A stretch of DNA of 64,000 nucleotides from Arthrinium phaeospermum (Eukaryota > Ascomycota > Sordariomycetes > Amphisphaeriales > Apiosporaceae). Numbering within the stretch: the first letter of the stretch is position 1; each line of letters starts with the position of its first letter. The stretch spans positions 2,728,001 to 2,792,000 of the forward strand of contig QYRS01000009.1 of the NCBI GenBank assembly GCA_006503535.1, read 5' to 3'. Below the pieces are notes generated by a model. That model made no database searches. It was not told the origin of the DNA and was given only the letters and a program-made list of their open reading frames with translations. A program made the position numbers and the translations under genes. Of this stretch, positions 1-11,594 are shown in pieces.

Positions 1-2903
1 CCTGCGAAGCAAGGCGCAGCAGCAGCAGCAGCTGTCATCTTGTATTGCCAACACCCGTTTCGCCCCTGGCGGATATATACAGATACATAACATGGGTGGC
101 ACTCCTTCCTGTTGGCTACGCCTGGCTGACCGTTGATAGGGAGCCGTACCTTGGCTGCTAAAAATCCTCATCCACTTTGGTATACATACTCTTTCTCAGA
201 GCTACAGCAGAAGCCCGCAGATCATGTGAATACGTCCAACCAAAATATTGTTGCACTGGAGTTAAAGTCTTGGGGTGCATGCCAATATCAATTCAATTAT
301 GCCGCCTGTACCGCGGGAAATCAGGGAGCGAGTGTTCAATATGGGCTTGGCGGCGCAGCATTCCCAAGATGAGGAGTCGGGTTGGTTCTCGGCTTGGTAA
401 CCAACTGCATATCGGGTTGGTACAGCCCGCTTCTAAATATGGAATGCCGTTGTGGTTGTTGGTGCAAGGGATGTGATCCTTCGGTCTGTGATTGGCTGTC
501 GTGAGCAGGGGTGGTTCGAGGAAGAGGAGAGGGGGTCGCATTTCCCAAAGCTCATGGTTTAGCAGTAAGGGATGACGTTCACAAGCAGGTACGCTGAGAT
601 CGCATAATTGCCAGTCGCAAACCGTTGCACGTTTGCTTCATGAATCAACAAGAGTTTGGCGTCATTTCTGGTCCAGTATGGTATGTCGTTGGCCATTGTG
701 AAACATATAATGCGTCCGGGAAAGGGAAAATGGTGTGCGTGTGGGGGCTATAGGGGGTTTGGGCCAATCAGGAATTTAACAGGTATCAGCAGATCCACCC
801 CGCTGTCCAGCCCTGTGGGTGTCCACGCAGCTAGCATTGTGACAGTTCATCGGCCGGTAATGTGGTGCAACTCTTCCAGCTCGGGCCGAAACCGAAGGAG
901 TAGGAGCTGTCATATGGGGGAGCCTGCATGCATACCATGAATCCTGCGCGGGGGGATTGTGGTATGAGTTAGGCTGTACAGTGTTTTTGGCCTACTGTGC
1001 TCGAAAACGGATGGAGTCTTGGGGGCTGAACCGACAGCTGTATCTCGGGTTGCCAAACATATGGGCCGCCCCCCTTTTCTATCTCCCCGGATTCGGCGGA
1101 CGGTTCCGGCTCCTCAAGGGATCGGCAAACATACATACAAACGGACACAAGTACTGGCGCAAGTTTCCCTTTTGGACAATCATCTTCCGCCTTCGTTCCA
1201 ATGCCATGCCAGCCCGGCAGATACCAAGGACACATACAGAAAAGGCTGATCTCGAATACAAGGACTAGCCCCCAAGACTCTACACCCAATATGCACCCGG
1301 GAAACCTTGGTACGAATCGAAAAAAAAGAAAGAAGAAAGAACACCCAATATGCTTCAGAATATCAAGCCAGCCATGGCCGACTGAAGAGCTCGATGTCGA
1401 GCCCATGGTTGAAATATGAGCCTGGTCAGGCAGAGTGGTCAGCCTGGCCGTAGTTTGGGCTCCCAAGAACGAAGGCTTGTCGATCATCCGCTCCGACGCG
1501 GCGTGCCCCTATTGTCAGGGCCAGGTGGAGGGCCGCGTCTCGACCTCGTCAAGCCGGAAAATTTGGACAATGGCATTGATGGCCATTATATCTCATGGAC
1601 CACCGTGAAATCATTGTCTCGCAGCCGGTTTCTGATATATCTTGTCCGAGGACGGGGTGGCCGAGGAGAAAAGCCATTGCCCGGCAACAAGTGATCTCAG
1701 CTCAGCGCCAAGATGGGCGCGGGGTGCCCGGCTAGGCTCATAGCCATTGTTGAGCCTCAAGCTGTGGGTGGCGGTAGGACGCAGATAGGGTGTAGTGGCG
1801 TCGCCGTGGCGGCTGGGGCCTCCACTGAGCTGCCGGAGGAGCGAATAGGTTCAGAAAGACGATCTAGAACTGATCAGCTTGGGCGTTGCCCGAGTTAAAT
1901 GTAATTTCCACTAGAGAAAGCAGGCTGTTGGAGGAGTCCGGCGGTTGGCTGAGCTAGTCGACGCCCACGTCGATAGTGCTCGATGATAATCAGCAAACAT
2001 CGACTAGTCCGGCAGTGCTTTTAGGGTTAAGGCTGTGACACAGTGGCAGATACAATGGAATCTCGAGTCGAGTCAAAGTCAGATCTGGCCATCATACCAC
2101 CTTTTATTGGGAAACTCCAGAAGACGGTTCCTTCAAATAAGGTCGTGACTTAGGTAATAGCTCGTGGCTGAGCCCCTCCTCTCCAGATAAACAAATATCC
2201 AGGGTCAGAGTTGGCTAGTCCCCGGGCTAAGCATCCTTCTAATAATAGACAGGGTCCTTTTGCTGACTAGTAGTACCGCTCCACGCAAAATAAGCCGGAG
2301 ACTCCTCTTTGGATCCCCCACACGATGCGCTCAGCCAGCTTCTCCCAAATGTTTGTTTGACCCAAGGGAACGGTTCAAGGTCCCCTGCTCCCTGCTCCCT
2401 TCCTTGAGCCCTGCCCAACTCGACCAGCCAAGCCGGGACTCGGACTTTTCGCCCACTTTCCTGCATGCAGGCGCAATTAGAAAGGGGGGACAGGGGGCTG
2501 GTCGGTTCTCCTTCTCGCACTGTTTCGTCGAAGCTCGAAAGAGTTAGGGAGCGACGTGCACCCGCATACGGCCTGCAGCCAACACGACGAATAATAAAGA
2601 CATGGCCCGTATATCACATCACGCTATTACCACCGCCGAGCAATCTTACGAATCTCGAGTAAGGCGGAGAGGCGATTGATTGACCTTTTTATGACAGGCC
2701 GCCCTTCCCACGGCGCCTCAGCTGTTGCTACTCGGCTCATTTTCCCTTTTTATTTTTGTTCTTTCCCGCCTATGGTCAATTACCCGCGTCTCTCCCATCT
2801 ACAGTAACTCGATACCCACACAAATATACAACTAATATACCAACGACTCACACAACGGCTGTTAGGTGGTGACTGCCAGTCTAATCGCTATTACTAGTTG
2901 GCC
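1..2903. other. Gene-poor 5' segment
   Basis: No convincing coding region. Open frames on both strands are short, lack domain-like sequence and have no plausible splice partners. The last few hundred bases, rich in C and T with CACACAA-type runs just before 2904, look like the promoter and 5' UTR of the membrane-protein gene that follows. A short CAG-type repeat lies at the left edge. Confidence 0.6.
16..32. repeat. (GCA)n trinucleotide microsatellite
   Basis: About five and a half tandem GCA units at the left edge of the window. They are not inside a recognisable gene. Confidence 0.85.
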
Positions 2904-4128
2904 ATGGAGTCCCGCGATGTAACCCCTCAAGAGAAGTACGGCCTCTCGTGCTCTTCCGGCGGGGACTTCAAGATCTGCCAGAACAGCCCGACGCAGTTCA
3001 TCGGCTGCTGCGGCGTCGACCCGTGCGACGACAGCCACAAGGGAATTTGCCCGGATAACGCCCTGTTCAACGCGACTTTCTCCAAGAGCAGGTGGAATGA
3101 GACCCTACCGGAGGCCTGCGTCGACGACCAGAATTCAAAATGGTATACCTGCGCGGACACCACTCCGCCCTTCATGGGCTGCTGCCAGGAGAACCCTTGC
3201 ACCCTTGGCCGTTGCCCGTCGGACAAGCTCACGGCCGCGAAGCTGTCCAGCAACCAGACCGAAGCAGCGCCGTTCTTGACGAAATCTGCGTCGTCGCCCA
3301 CTTCGAGTGGCTCCTCGCCTATCTCATCCTCCACCGCTTCATCCACATCCGCGCCATCATCCGACTCGGATTCAAAAGGCTTCCCGGTCGGCGCTATTGC
3401 CGGCATAGTCGTTGGTGCCGTCCTCGCCATCGCCGTCATCGGCTTCCTGCTCTGGCGCCTGCGGAAATCGAAGAAGACCTTCTACCACCCCCCGCCAGTC
3501 GCCCAAGTGCCGCCCTCGCCGCAAAATGAAGCCCATCCACACCATCCGTCCGGGATGTACAGCCCCTACAAAGGTAGGTTATCTCTTTGTTCGCTCCCCC
3601 TGCTTTCGCTTGCCTTAAACTGACCGCGCAGCACATCTAGACACCTTCCACAACAACGGCGGCACCACCCCGACCACGCTGGTCAGCAGCTCGGCCACCA
3701 CGACGCCGCGGCCGCCCGAGTCCTTCTACGACGCCCAGTCGGTGCGGACGTACTCGGCGCCGCCGCTGTCGCCGCACGGGGGCAGCAACCAGAGCCACTG
3801 GAGCCCGCCGTCGGTGCGGCACAGCCGGGTCGTCTCGTCGCACTCGTCTTTGGGGTCCGAGTATGGCAACGGAGGAGGGGGCGGAGGGGGCGACTATCTC
3901 GGCGCCCATCATCACCATCCCGGGATGCCGCCGAAACGATATAGTGGGCAAGCGCAGCATTTCCAGCCCATCTCGGAGCCCATCTCGGAGCTGGCGGGGA
4001 GCGAGGTGAGCGGGCCGCAGGGGACGGTGAGCGAGATTGGGTGGAGCGATCGGGACGAGGAGCGGTATAGTCATCAACAACCGCAACGGCAACAGCAACA
4101 GCAGCAGGCGGGGTTGGGGATCAAGTAG
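2904..4128 (+). CDS. Cys-motif single-pass membrane protein with Ser/Thr-rich stalk
   Basis: Two exons, 2904-3573 and 3632-4128, around a 58-bp intron (AAG|GTAGGT...CGCAG|), give 388 residues. The N-terminal part holds two related cysteine units (about residues 16-49 and 72-104) sharing the pattern F-x-G-C-C-x3-P-C-x(n)-C-P. A Ser/Thr/Pro-rich stalk follows (about 127-157), then one hydrophobic helix (about 161-184) ending in basic residues WRLRKSKK, and a Pro/Gln/His-rich cytoplasmic tail with poly-Gly and poly-Gln runs. This architecture recalls fungal cell-surface sensors of the WSC/Mid2 kind, but the cysteine units are not a family I can name. No signal peptide is visible at the N-terminus, so an upstream exon or signal-anchor insertion is possible. 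The ATG at 2904 was chosen because the frame has no earlier ATG. Confidence 0.8.
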
Positions 4129-4541
4129 GGGTCGGGGATCATTTGGTTATCAGCAAGCGTATATCAATACTAATAAAAAAGGTGGTTTATCAATTCACTT
4201 TACCAATTGGATCACTCAAGGGCATCCACGAGTGGGATGCCATGTTGCTCCGAAACGTGCCAAGACTTTTCCCCAAGGAGTGGTTCGATCTTCGATGTGA
4301 CTGATACTGATCACACATAAAGCACGGGTACTTGCTGGTCTAGACATGGTGCTTGCATATACCCATGTTTTCACACAGAAAGACGTGTTCGCCCTGCTGC
4401 CTGTTGAAAAAATCAACGACCCCTCGAATTGATAAGACCATCGCTTTTTGGGCCACAGCTACTTAACAAACAGCGTTTCTAACGTCTTATCTTCCCATCC
4501 TTCTCTCTACGTGTCCACGCCGATACGGCTTCCCCTCGAAT
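4129..4541. other. Intergenic
   Basis: 413 bp between two genes on the same strand. I see no gene or clear repeat. The segment just before 4542 is C/T-rich, as expected for a promoter. Confidence 0.6.
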
Positions 4542-5947
4542 ATGTTTGATGTTCCAAATGAAATCACCTGTCAGATATTGACAGAAGCTATCCACGACCG
4601 TGGTATCAGACGGGCCCAACGCTTGCGACTCGTAAGCAAGGCCTGGAAGGCATGGGTCGATGAGATCCAGATTGTGCTCGGAGAGTTCGTGGACCGGCTC
4701 TTTCCCTTCCATCGGGCCCCCTTTTGGCCCCAATACCTCGCCCACCTTGCTCTGCGTCCACAACAAACCGGTGCCTCCCCGACGCTCCGCATCGTTCGCC
4801 AGGCCGCCGAACGGGTCGCTGAGTATATGCACCCACGTGCATGCTCAGATGCCGTGGTCAGGGAGCTTATCGTTGAAATCTGCACCATGGGAGAGTTGTT
4901 CCCGGCGAGGCACTGCGCCCTTAGACGTACCCTTAGAGGTCAAGCGGACCCAGTAAAACCGGGCCGATCGTGGCCAAACCACGTACCCGAAGGTTCTATC
5001 TACAACGAACAGGACCGCTACAATCATTTTCTTCTGGCTACAGCTGCTGCAGCAAATCAGGCGGCATTGATTGAAGAAACACTTCAATCAATGCAAGAAA
5101 TCCCAGCTGTCCAACAGTGAGACAGCTGTCATTCCATCAGATATGCGGATATACTGACAGGTTCGACAGGAGAATTTGCAACTTCGCACTAGGTATAGCT
5201 GCCTACAAAGGCCACAATGAGATAGTCAGCATGCTACTTGGCTTTTATCCGAAACCGTACTCGCCAGTACCAGGAGCCATTGTGATGAAGCATGCAAGCA
5301 AGGCCAACAACTTATCTACGCTCGAGCTTATTACGGACCTGGATGAATCTCGTTTCATCGACCCCGCAATGGAGGCCATCGTGGAAACCAGCAGCCTAGA
5401 GATCTATCGGAAGCTGTACACGCTTGCCAGAGAACGCCTCATAAAAGGATATGGCCCTTACAAAACCTATCTCGAGTCCATAGCGAAACACATGGTCCTA
5501 ATGGCCGGCCGAGGCGCCGTGCCGGTTCTGGAACACCTCCTGCACCTGGAAATCCCGGGCCTCGCCTACTGGGATATGCCTCCGAGGAACAGTGCAAGGC
5601 CGGACCTGCTGCTAGCGGCGGTGCGGGCTGGGCAGCTGGAGACGGCGCGCTGGCTTCTGGAGACTCGGGAGGAATGTAAATATGGAGTAAAGGGCAAAGT
5701 TCTTGACGCGGCCGCCGCTTGTGGAAGCTATGCTGTTATGGAGCTTCTTCTGGACTACAGCGGCGAGATAGGATACGTCCAGTCGAATGCGCTGGTGATA
5801 GCCGTGACGAGGGAACACGAGGACATGGCGGCGACGCTCCTGACCCGGGAACACTACGACCAGCAGGATGTGGACTTGGCCTTTGAAAAGGCGTGCGAGA
5901 TGGGGCTGGAGTCGATGGTAGAGCTGCTTTCCTATTACCGGGCATGA
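4542..5947 (+). CDS. F-box-like/ankyrin-repeat protein, tandem copy 1
   Basis: Exon 1 is 4542-5116. The intron starts GTGAGA at 5117 and most likely ends at 5169, with exon 2 at 5170-5947 (450 residues). An in-frame alternative acceptor at 5160 would add three residues. The N-terminus reads VPNEITCQIL followed by a basic LRLVSKAW segment, an F-box-like helix pair of the type used by adaptor proteins of SCF ubiquitin ligases. The C-terminal half has degenerate ankyrin-type repeats, for example AAYKGHNEIVSMLL and AAACGSYAVMELLL. The next gene has the same architecture and the same intron position and phase, so the two are tandem duplicates. The substrate is unknown. The F-box reading is by pattern only; the ankyrin-like repeats are clearer. 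Confidence 0.75.
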
Positions 5948-6381
5948 GGCCGCGGCGGAGGCAAGGAGGTTTACAGCCCATCTCATTTCATAGGTCATTG
6001 ATAAGGGGCTTGCAGGCAATCGACGCCGTCAAAGAGCTTATACCAAGCCTCTTCTACAAACTTATACAACCTGAAGTGACTAATCGCAAGAAGCAAAGGT
6101 TCATCATGTGCCTGTCAATCCAAAATGTATGCATGTACAAATCTGTTGTCGCGTAAGGGTTGAATAGTTTGGCGGCACACCCAGTAGCTTCTGCCTGCTG
6201 AAGCAAATAACACACAACCCATCGTACACATTCATATGAGACGAAACGAAACCCGTCTTCTTACCAATCTTCAATCTTCCTCTAGCCCACTTACACTCCC
6301 TCTTGAGTTCTGTTCGTCCGTGACCACTGATCGGTACACCGCACCCATCACAACAACTAAGCTCTAAGTGGTGAGAGAGGG
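5948..6381. other. Intergenic between tandem paralogues
   Basis: 434 bp, less GC-rich than the flanking coding DNA. No gene seen. It should hold the terminator of copy 1 and the promoter of copy 2. Confidence 0.6.
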
Positions 6382-7845
6382 ATGTCATTCACCAAGCTCC
6401 CCAACGAGATCGTCTACCAGATCCTGCGCGAAGCCGTCCACGTCCGCGGCACCAAGCGCGCCGTGCGCCTGCGGTTCGTGAGCCGGACCTGGAAAATGGC
6501 GGTGGATGAGGCGATCATCCAGCTGGGCGAGTTCATCGACGGCAAATTCGACTACGACCGCGCCCCGTACTGGCAGGAGTACACCCTCAAGGCGGCCCTT
6601 CGCCTCGGCCCTCGTCTCGGGCCAGAGGAGCTGTTGCGAGGGGAACGGGGACCCCCAACACTCCGCCTTATCCGTGAGGCGGCCGAGCGTGTTGCGAGAT
6701 ACGCACATCCCGACACGTACTCGGAGGATGTGCTTAATGGATACATCGTGGAGATTAGCAAGATGGGACAATATGTAAAAGGAGAATGCCACGATACCAG
6801 TTCGCCAGGAGATCCATGGTGCATTCTATCGACTTTTGGTAGCCGGGAAAGGCGTTACTACTGGCTTCTTCTGGCCGCAGCAGCTTGGATGAACCAGGTG
6901 GGGCTTGTGAAGGAACTGGTGCAGTCATGGCCGCTTGTCCCAAACGATCCAGATTTATCGTAAGGAAACTCGGCTCTGCCCGACTTTGCTCTAGATGATG
7001 GTCTCTAACAGGCTAGCAGAAACTTCATTCCCAATATTCTCCTGTTCGCCTTGGGTAGGGCCAGCTACAGAGGCCACAACGAGACGGTTAATGTGCTCCT
7101 GGACGCCCTCAGAAAGCTCGGGCGCCCAGCTGCTCTCCATGATGAATGGTACTTGAGCAGCGAGGAGATTGAAAGCAGGGCAGCAGAGATTCTTCTTCTG
7201 TACGCCAGTAAAGGGAACAGCCTTTCCACGATTGAGATGTTCGCCAGGCCCGAGGAAGCTGGCGACGAACTGGTCGATGCAGTCTTCTACACCACCAGCC
7301 TGGACATCTTGCAGAGGCTCTACCCATGGGCAAAGAACTACCTCGACCCCAAACCTATGAACGGGTACTACAGGCGCACGTCAGAGGATCTCATGCAGTC
7401 AGCGGCTCGCCGAGGCGCCGTGCCGATCCTGGACTATCTCTTGCGCCAGGTCTACCCGGACTCTGTCTCCTGGTGCGCCGACAGTCCGCCCCCTAAACGT
7501 TTGGGGGTCTGTTCAATACTAGTAGCAGCCGCTCGGCACGGCCGTGAAGAGGCTGTGGTCTTTCTTCTGGAAAAAGGCTTCCCGGTTTCCGATGCTGTTC
7601 TCGAGGCGGCCGCGCAGTACGGAAACCCTGCAATCGTCCGGCTTTTTCTGGGGCGGGTCCCAGTCGAGGACACCGACGCGTTGGCCAATGCGGTCTGGAA
7701 TGAGGACGACAAGTTGCTCCAAATACTTCTCGATGCGTGCGCGGGCCGGGTCGATATCGAGTACAAAGGGAGCTTGGTGGGACTTGCCCGAGAGGAGGGG
7801 TTAGAGTCGATGGAAAAGGTGCTTGTTGAGCGTTGGTCAAAGTGA
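6382..7845 (+). CDS. F-box-like/ankyrin-repeat protein, tandem copy 2
   Basis: Exon 1 is 6382-6959. The intron begins GTAAGG at 6960, has a CTAAC branch-like sequence near 7005 and most likely ends at 7019, with exon 2 at 7020-7845 (467 residues). An acceptor at 7016 is also in phase. The N-terminus LPNEIVYQILREA plus LRFVSRTWK aligns with copy 1. The second exon carries ankyrin-like helices such as ASYRGHNETVNVLL and AAARHGREEAVVFLL. The two proteins are clearly related but diverged, most strongly in the middle, so the duplication is not recent. Exon 1 is markedly GC-rich compared with copy 1. Likely role, inferred from architecture only: target recruitment in an SCF-type complex or another protein-interaction scaffold. 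Confidence 0.78.
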
Positions 7846-8061
7846 GGCTTGGGGGAACAGGTGCTGCAGCTCGTTATTTATGCGCTTGTGGTTTATCGAA
7901 GAAGATCTAGGATAGTTAGCAAAAGAGTATGGGAACTGCATCTAACAGAATACGAATGCAAACGTCCGAGTCTTACGTAAAAGAGGAGCCCCTGAAATTA
8001 TTAGCACTAGTCCAACGGCCATTTGTTAAGGGGTAGGCCTTGTAGATACATTATTCATAAG

Positions 8062-10684
8062 TTAATTCCAATCCTTATCTCCTAGTTCCATTGTCAATCT
8101 CTCCGCAGCAGAGCAGAGATCCAGTAGACCTGATCCAGCACTGTATTGTAGATACTCTTCCAAGCCGCCGTTTCGCTTGGACGAATCCGCGATCTGAAGA
8201 GCACACTCTGGAAAAGGCATTGTACCATCCTGCCTGAACCTGTGCCTACATACCGGATGCACCACCGACGAAAGTGGGTATGCAAGCTCCAGGTCGCGCC
8301 GCATTATTCTGCTTTGCTCTTCCTTCAGCCCTAGCCTGCTTGTTTGTTGCGCAACTGTATGTATCCTGACTTCGGTATCATGAGCAAGCTTATCGATTCG
8401 AGCCCGATCGTTCTCTGAGACTTTCGATAAGTCTCGCGGATCCCGATCATGATCAGGACATTCCTCGTCGGCATCCGGATCCGGATTGGAGCCGTTGGTC
8501 GTCATTCGACAGAGTGCGTCCAGACGCAGTATGGACAAAAAGGCTACCGTGAGGAAGGGGGGGGATAGCAGCTTCTCAAGTAATTGCTCTACATAGGAAG
8601 CCAGCATGTCGAGGCCTTCGGCATTCATTGCACTCTCGAGATTCGTAGAGGCTTGTTGAGAATATCTCTGAGATTCCTGGATAATCGTATCCCTTGCATT
8701 GTCCACTGTCGTGAGACTAAATGGATCCACGGATGCCTCGGACGCAGACTTATCATAGGCATCATCATCCAAGGGGCTGTTTTGTAGCTCCGAAATAACA
8801 CTTAGCATCGAATGGCTCGTTTCGACAACCGACTTCTCAATCAGTCTCTGTCGCGTTACAAGACGATCCATATAGTCATTGGAACGTTTCGCGAGGAAGA
8901 ATATCGTCACCAAATTGTCGATCAGTCTCGATCGTTCTTCCGGGCCAAATTTCTCACTTTGGCTCTGAAACTTCCGAATCAAGTCGGCTGTCTGCTTGTG
9001 GAAAACACCGGATATGGCTCGAGAAACTTCCATAAGTACATACGGGATCGGTCTATAGTCGGGGCCGAGTGCTTCGTTGCCAAGAATGAGTACTGATGCG
9101 TACACCCATGATACTGGAGGATGGTAAAGCCGTGTAGCGGGACAGATTCGCGGGAGCTCGAGAGGCTCCTTGGGTAAGTCCTCTAAGAAAAGGGAGATAT
9201 TTTGTAGAGTATCCTTCCTGAGTTTTCCTCTCCCTCTGCCACGACCTTTGACTCTGGTGTGATTTGGTCCTAACGGGTCAAAATGTAGCCAGGCCAGAAC
9301 ACGGCTGATTCCAAAGTCGGCTGCAAGAACTCGAGCCCTGTGAAAGTATCGTGTGACGGTGATCAACACCGAATCGGCGATATCTCCAGGGCGCCACGAG
9401 GATAAATTATTAATATTGCGTAGTAGATAAGACCAATCTAGAAACTTGCGAATTTCGAAAGGGAATAAACTTTCCATGGCTAAGACGTGTAAGACCATGA
9501 TCACTGCCAGTTTTGAGAACCATACCTTGATGAAGTAGCAGGTGCTCTCCAAAATCCGAGGGGACACATTTGAAATTACCGATCGTCTCATTTTCACAGT
9601 GATCCCGTTGACGTTTCAAACATTTGGCACAGGGCATTCCACGGTCACACTAAACTATGGTGAGCTACTATTTCCGGCATTCATAGGTGGAGCTTACCCC
9701 TTTTTGATTCATGCGACACCATAGGCAGGCTCGTGATCGTCCCCGTAAAGTCCCGCTAGGTTCCGTTTTTCTGGATGTGCTTGAGATGACTTGGGTTTGT
9801 GTTGAAACGGGCACACGAGAGTAATTATTAAGGGTGATGGCTTTTGTCCATCGATAACTCCCAGGGGGGCTTTCCGCGCCGCGTTTCGGGGTCTGTTGGT
9901 GAGCTGGAGGCCAAGTGAGTCCAGATACCTCTGCTAGTGAGCTCTGTGGTCTATCGGCGAGTAGAGGTTCTCCTATTGACGCATTTATTGGTTGCTTCGG
10001 AAGAAGAGGCTTCATTTTGGACGTGGATGCCTCAGAAATATACGGTAATGGTGTCGTCTGTTGGCTGTGTGAAGGTGTAATCAAGGATCTCCTGGCTACC
10101 TGTTTGGACTCAACGATTCCTCTGTGGGGATCCGAGATAGGTTCAGACACATCCAAGACCACGGCAGGAAGTTGCCTTGAACTGTTGTGGTCCGAAGGTA
10201 GTTCAGGCAGGGACATCCCAGTGATCGGATCAATCACCGATTCATTGCCGCTTCTATCGAGCTCCATGGGCAACGTTGAATTAGTCAGTGGCGGATCCAG
10301 GAAACTCCAGTCAAGTACAGCATTCATGGAATTATCGTCGCCTGGCTCAATGATGATATCGGACAGCGCTGGGCCATAGCCCAACATCAAGTCTGCATCA
10401 ATGTTATTATCCGTAGCATCGAAATCATGGAAGGTGATGTGTTCCTGAGGTGGCGCAAGTTCAGTGGTCGCGTCGTGGATGGCAGCATCATTGAGAAAGA
10501 GAGAAGGAGGATCACATGAATTGACAGAAAATATAGGAACGGGCTGCACGGGATTGAGGTCGGTTAGAGTTTCATCCAAGGGGCCAAGAGTATCTGCGAA
10601 TACGTCGAGGAAGTCATCCTGCCCATTCATGACGGTGTCCTCTCCTTGGAGAGCGGCTGTGTCATTGTGTTCTGTGTGATCCAT
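8062..10684 (-). CDS. Zn2Cys6 transcription factor with internal DNA-binding domain
   Basis: Three exons on the minus strand, 10684-9698, 9649-9526 and 9479-8062, with introns of 48 and 46 bp, give 842 residues. Joining exons 1 and 2 restores a canonical zinc cluster: C320-x2-C323-x6-C330-x5-C336-x2-C339-x7-C347. The first 319 residues are acidic and rich in Ser, Thr, Asp and Pro, like an activation region. The C-terminal part is long and mainly helical, with no fungal_trans motif that I can name with confidence. The start ATG at 10684 is the first in frame. The short third-exon junction (46-bp intron) fits the phase, but its donor and acceptor are only moderately strong. The target genes are unknown; the adjacent small gene at 11311 is divergent and shares the upstream region. 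Confidence 0.82.
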
Positions 10685-11310
10685 GTTTGATTTATGTGTG
10701 ACGAGGCGCAAGGTAAGATGACTATATGCTTAGGTTGAATATGACAGATCCGGTAGGGGATGATGACTTTCTTGAGCAAGAGCAGAGAAGAAGAAACGGA
10801 AGGGCATCTCTAGCTGACGGCAATTGAAATACGCAGGTGTATCTTGGCCTGGCAGCCTAAGGCAACATGCGCGCTTTGATCATTGGCCAACCACGAGAGA
10901 GCTTCTTGTCGGCTCATCTATTTGGGCTTAGTAGCTGTGATAACCTGCATATTTCGCTGGCCAATCAAGAGGGAGTTTTATGTCGGCGCACCTATTTGGA
11001 CTTAGTAGCCACGAAAACACAGGAGGACTATTGCCCAAAGGGGTATCATAGAGGTCTCCGATCAAATCGTATTGGTTGACGATAACATAGTCGGCACCGA
11101 AGCACTCGCCTTTGATTTATCCTATCTTGCTTGTTGCTTAAAATGGGTGTTCCCTCGCGTAATCGCTGGCATGTAGCTTGGAAAACATCAACATTCAGCC
11201 AGGCCTTACGTTCTTGTCATCCGGTATTTCGCTTTTTCGACTCTTCTATCCCACCTTAGAGACGTAACCTCTTTTCCACTGCCGCGCTACCACTCGGTTC
11301 TGTCACAAAC
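10685..11310. other. Divergent promoter region with tandem duplication
   Basis: 626 bp between the Zn2Cys6 gene (minus) and the small membrane-peptide gene (plus). It contains the imperfect 62-bp duplication listed separately. No other gene is seen. Confidence 0.6.
10883..11018. repeat. Imperfect 62-bp direct duplication
   Basis: Copy 1 spans 10883-10944 and copy 2 spans 10957-11018, a spacing of 74 bp. Both run from TGGCCAA/TGGCCAATC through TGTCGGC, CTATTTGG and CTTAGTAGC to AAC. Many, though not all, of the differences are C/T or A/G transitions. The repeat lies in the shared upstream region of two divergent genes. Confidence 0.8.
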
Positions 11311-11594
11311 ATGGAGTCAGCCCAGGGAAAGGAACAATGGCCACCAGTTGCCATCATCGGTCTTGTGAGTCTACTCGCAACCGTGGTTCTCGCGCCCATT
11401 GGGTGGTTCATTCATAGGAATTCGACCCTGCATGGTAAGCCCGCTACCGACTTTCAACCCTTGCTTAGTCTTGTGGCTTTTCCGTTCGCTGACTTGTTGT
11501 TACAGCCGAAAATAGATCCCAAGCACCCACTTTCGGTTCCGACGAGCAAGCTGCCGCCGGACCTGTCGATGTTGGACTGGGGCCAATGGAGTAA
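11311..11594 (+). CDS. Small single-pass membrane peptide
   Basis: Exon 1 is 11311-11434 and exon 2 is 11506-11594. The 71-bp intron has a strong donor (CATG|GTAAGC) and acceptor (TTACAG|), and removing it gives a 70-residue protein. Residues about 13-35 form a hydrophobic helix (VAIIGLVSLLATVVLAPIGW). The rest is polar, with a Gly/Ala/acidic C-terminus. Reading through the intron also stays open to 11610 and would give a 99-residue version, so intron retention would change the tail rather than truncate it. I recognise no family. The good splice signals and clean ATG context argue for a real gene; its small size argues for caution. Confidence 0.5.

Noticed and set aside
969..1487. 172-codon minus-strand frame in the left segment
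   Set aside because: Low-complexity hydrophobic runs, no motif, no partner exons.
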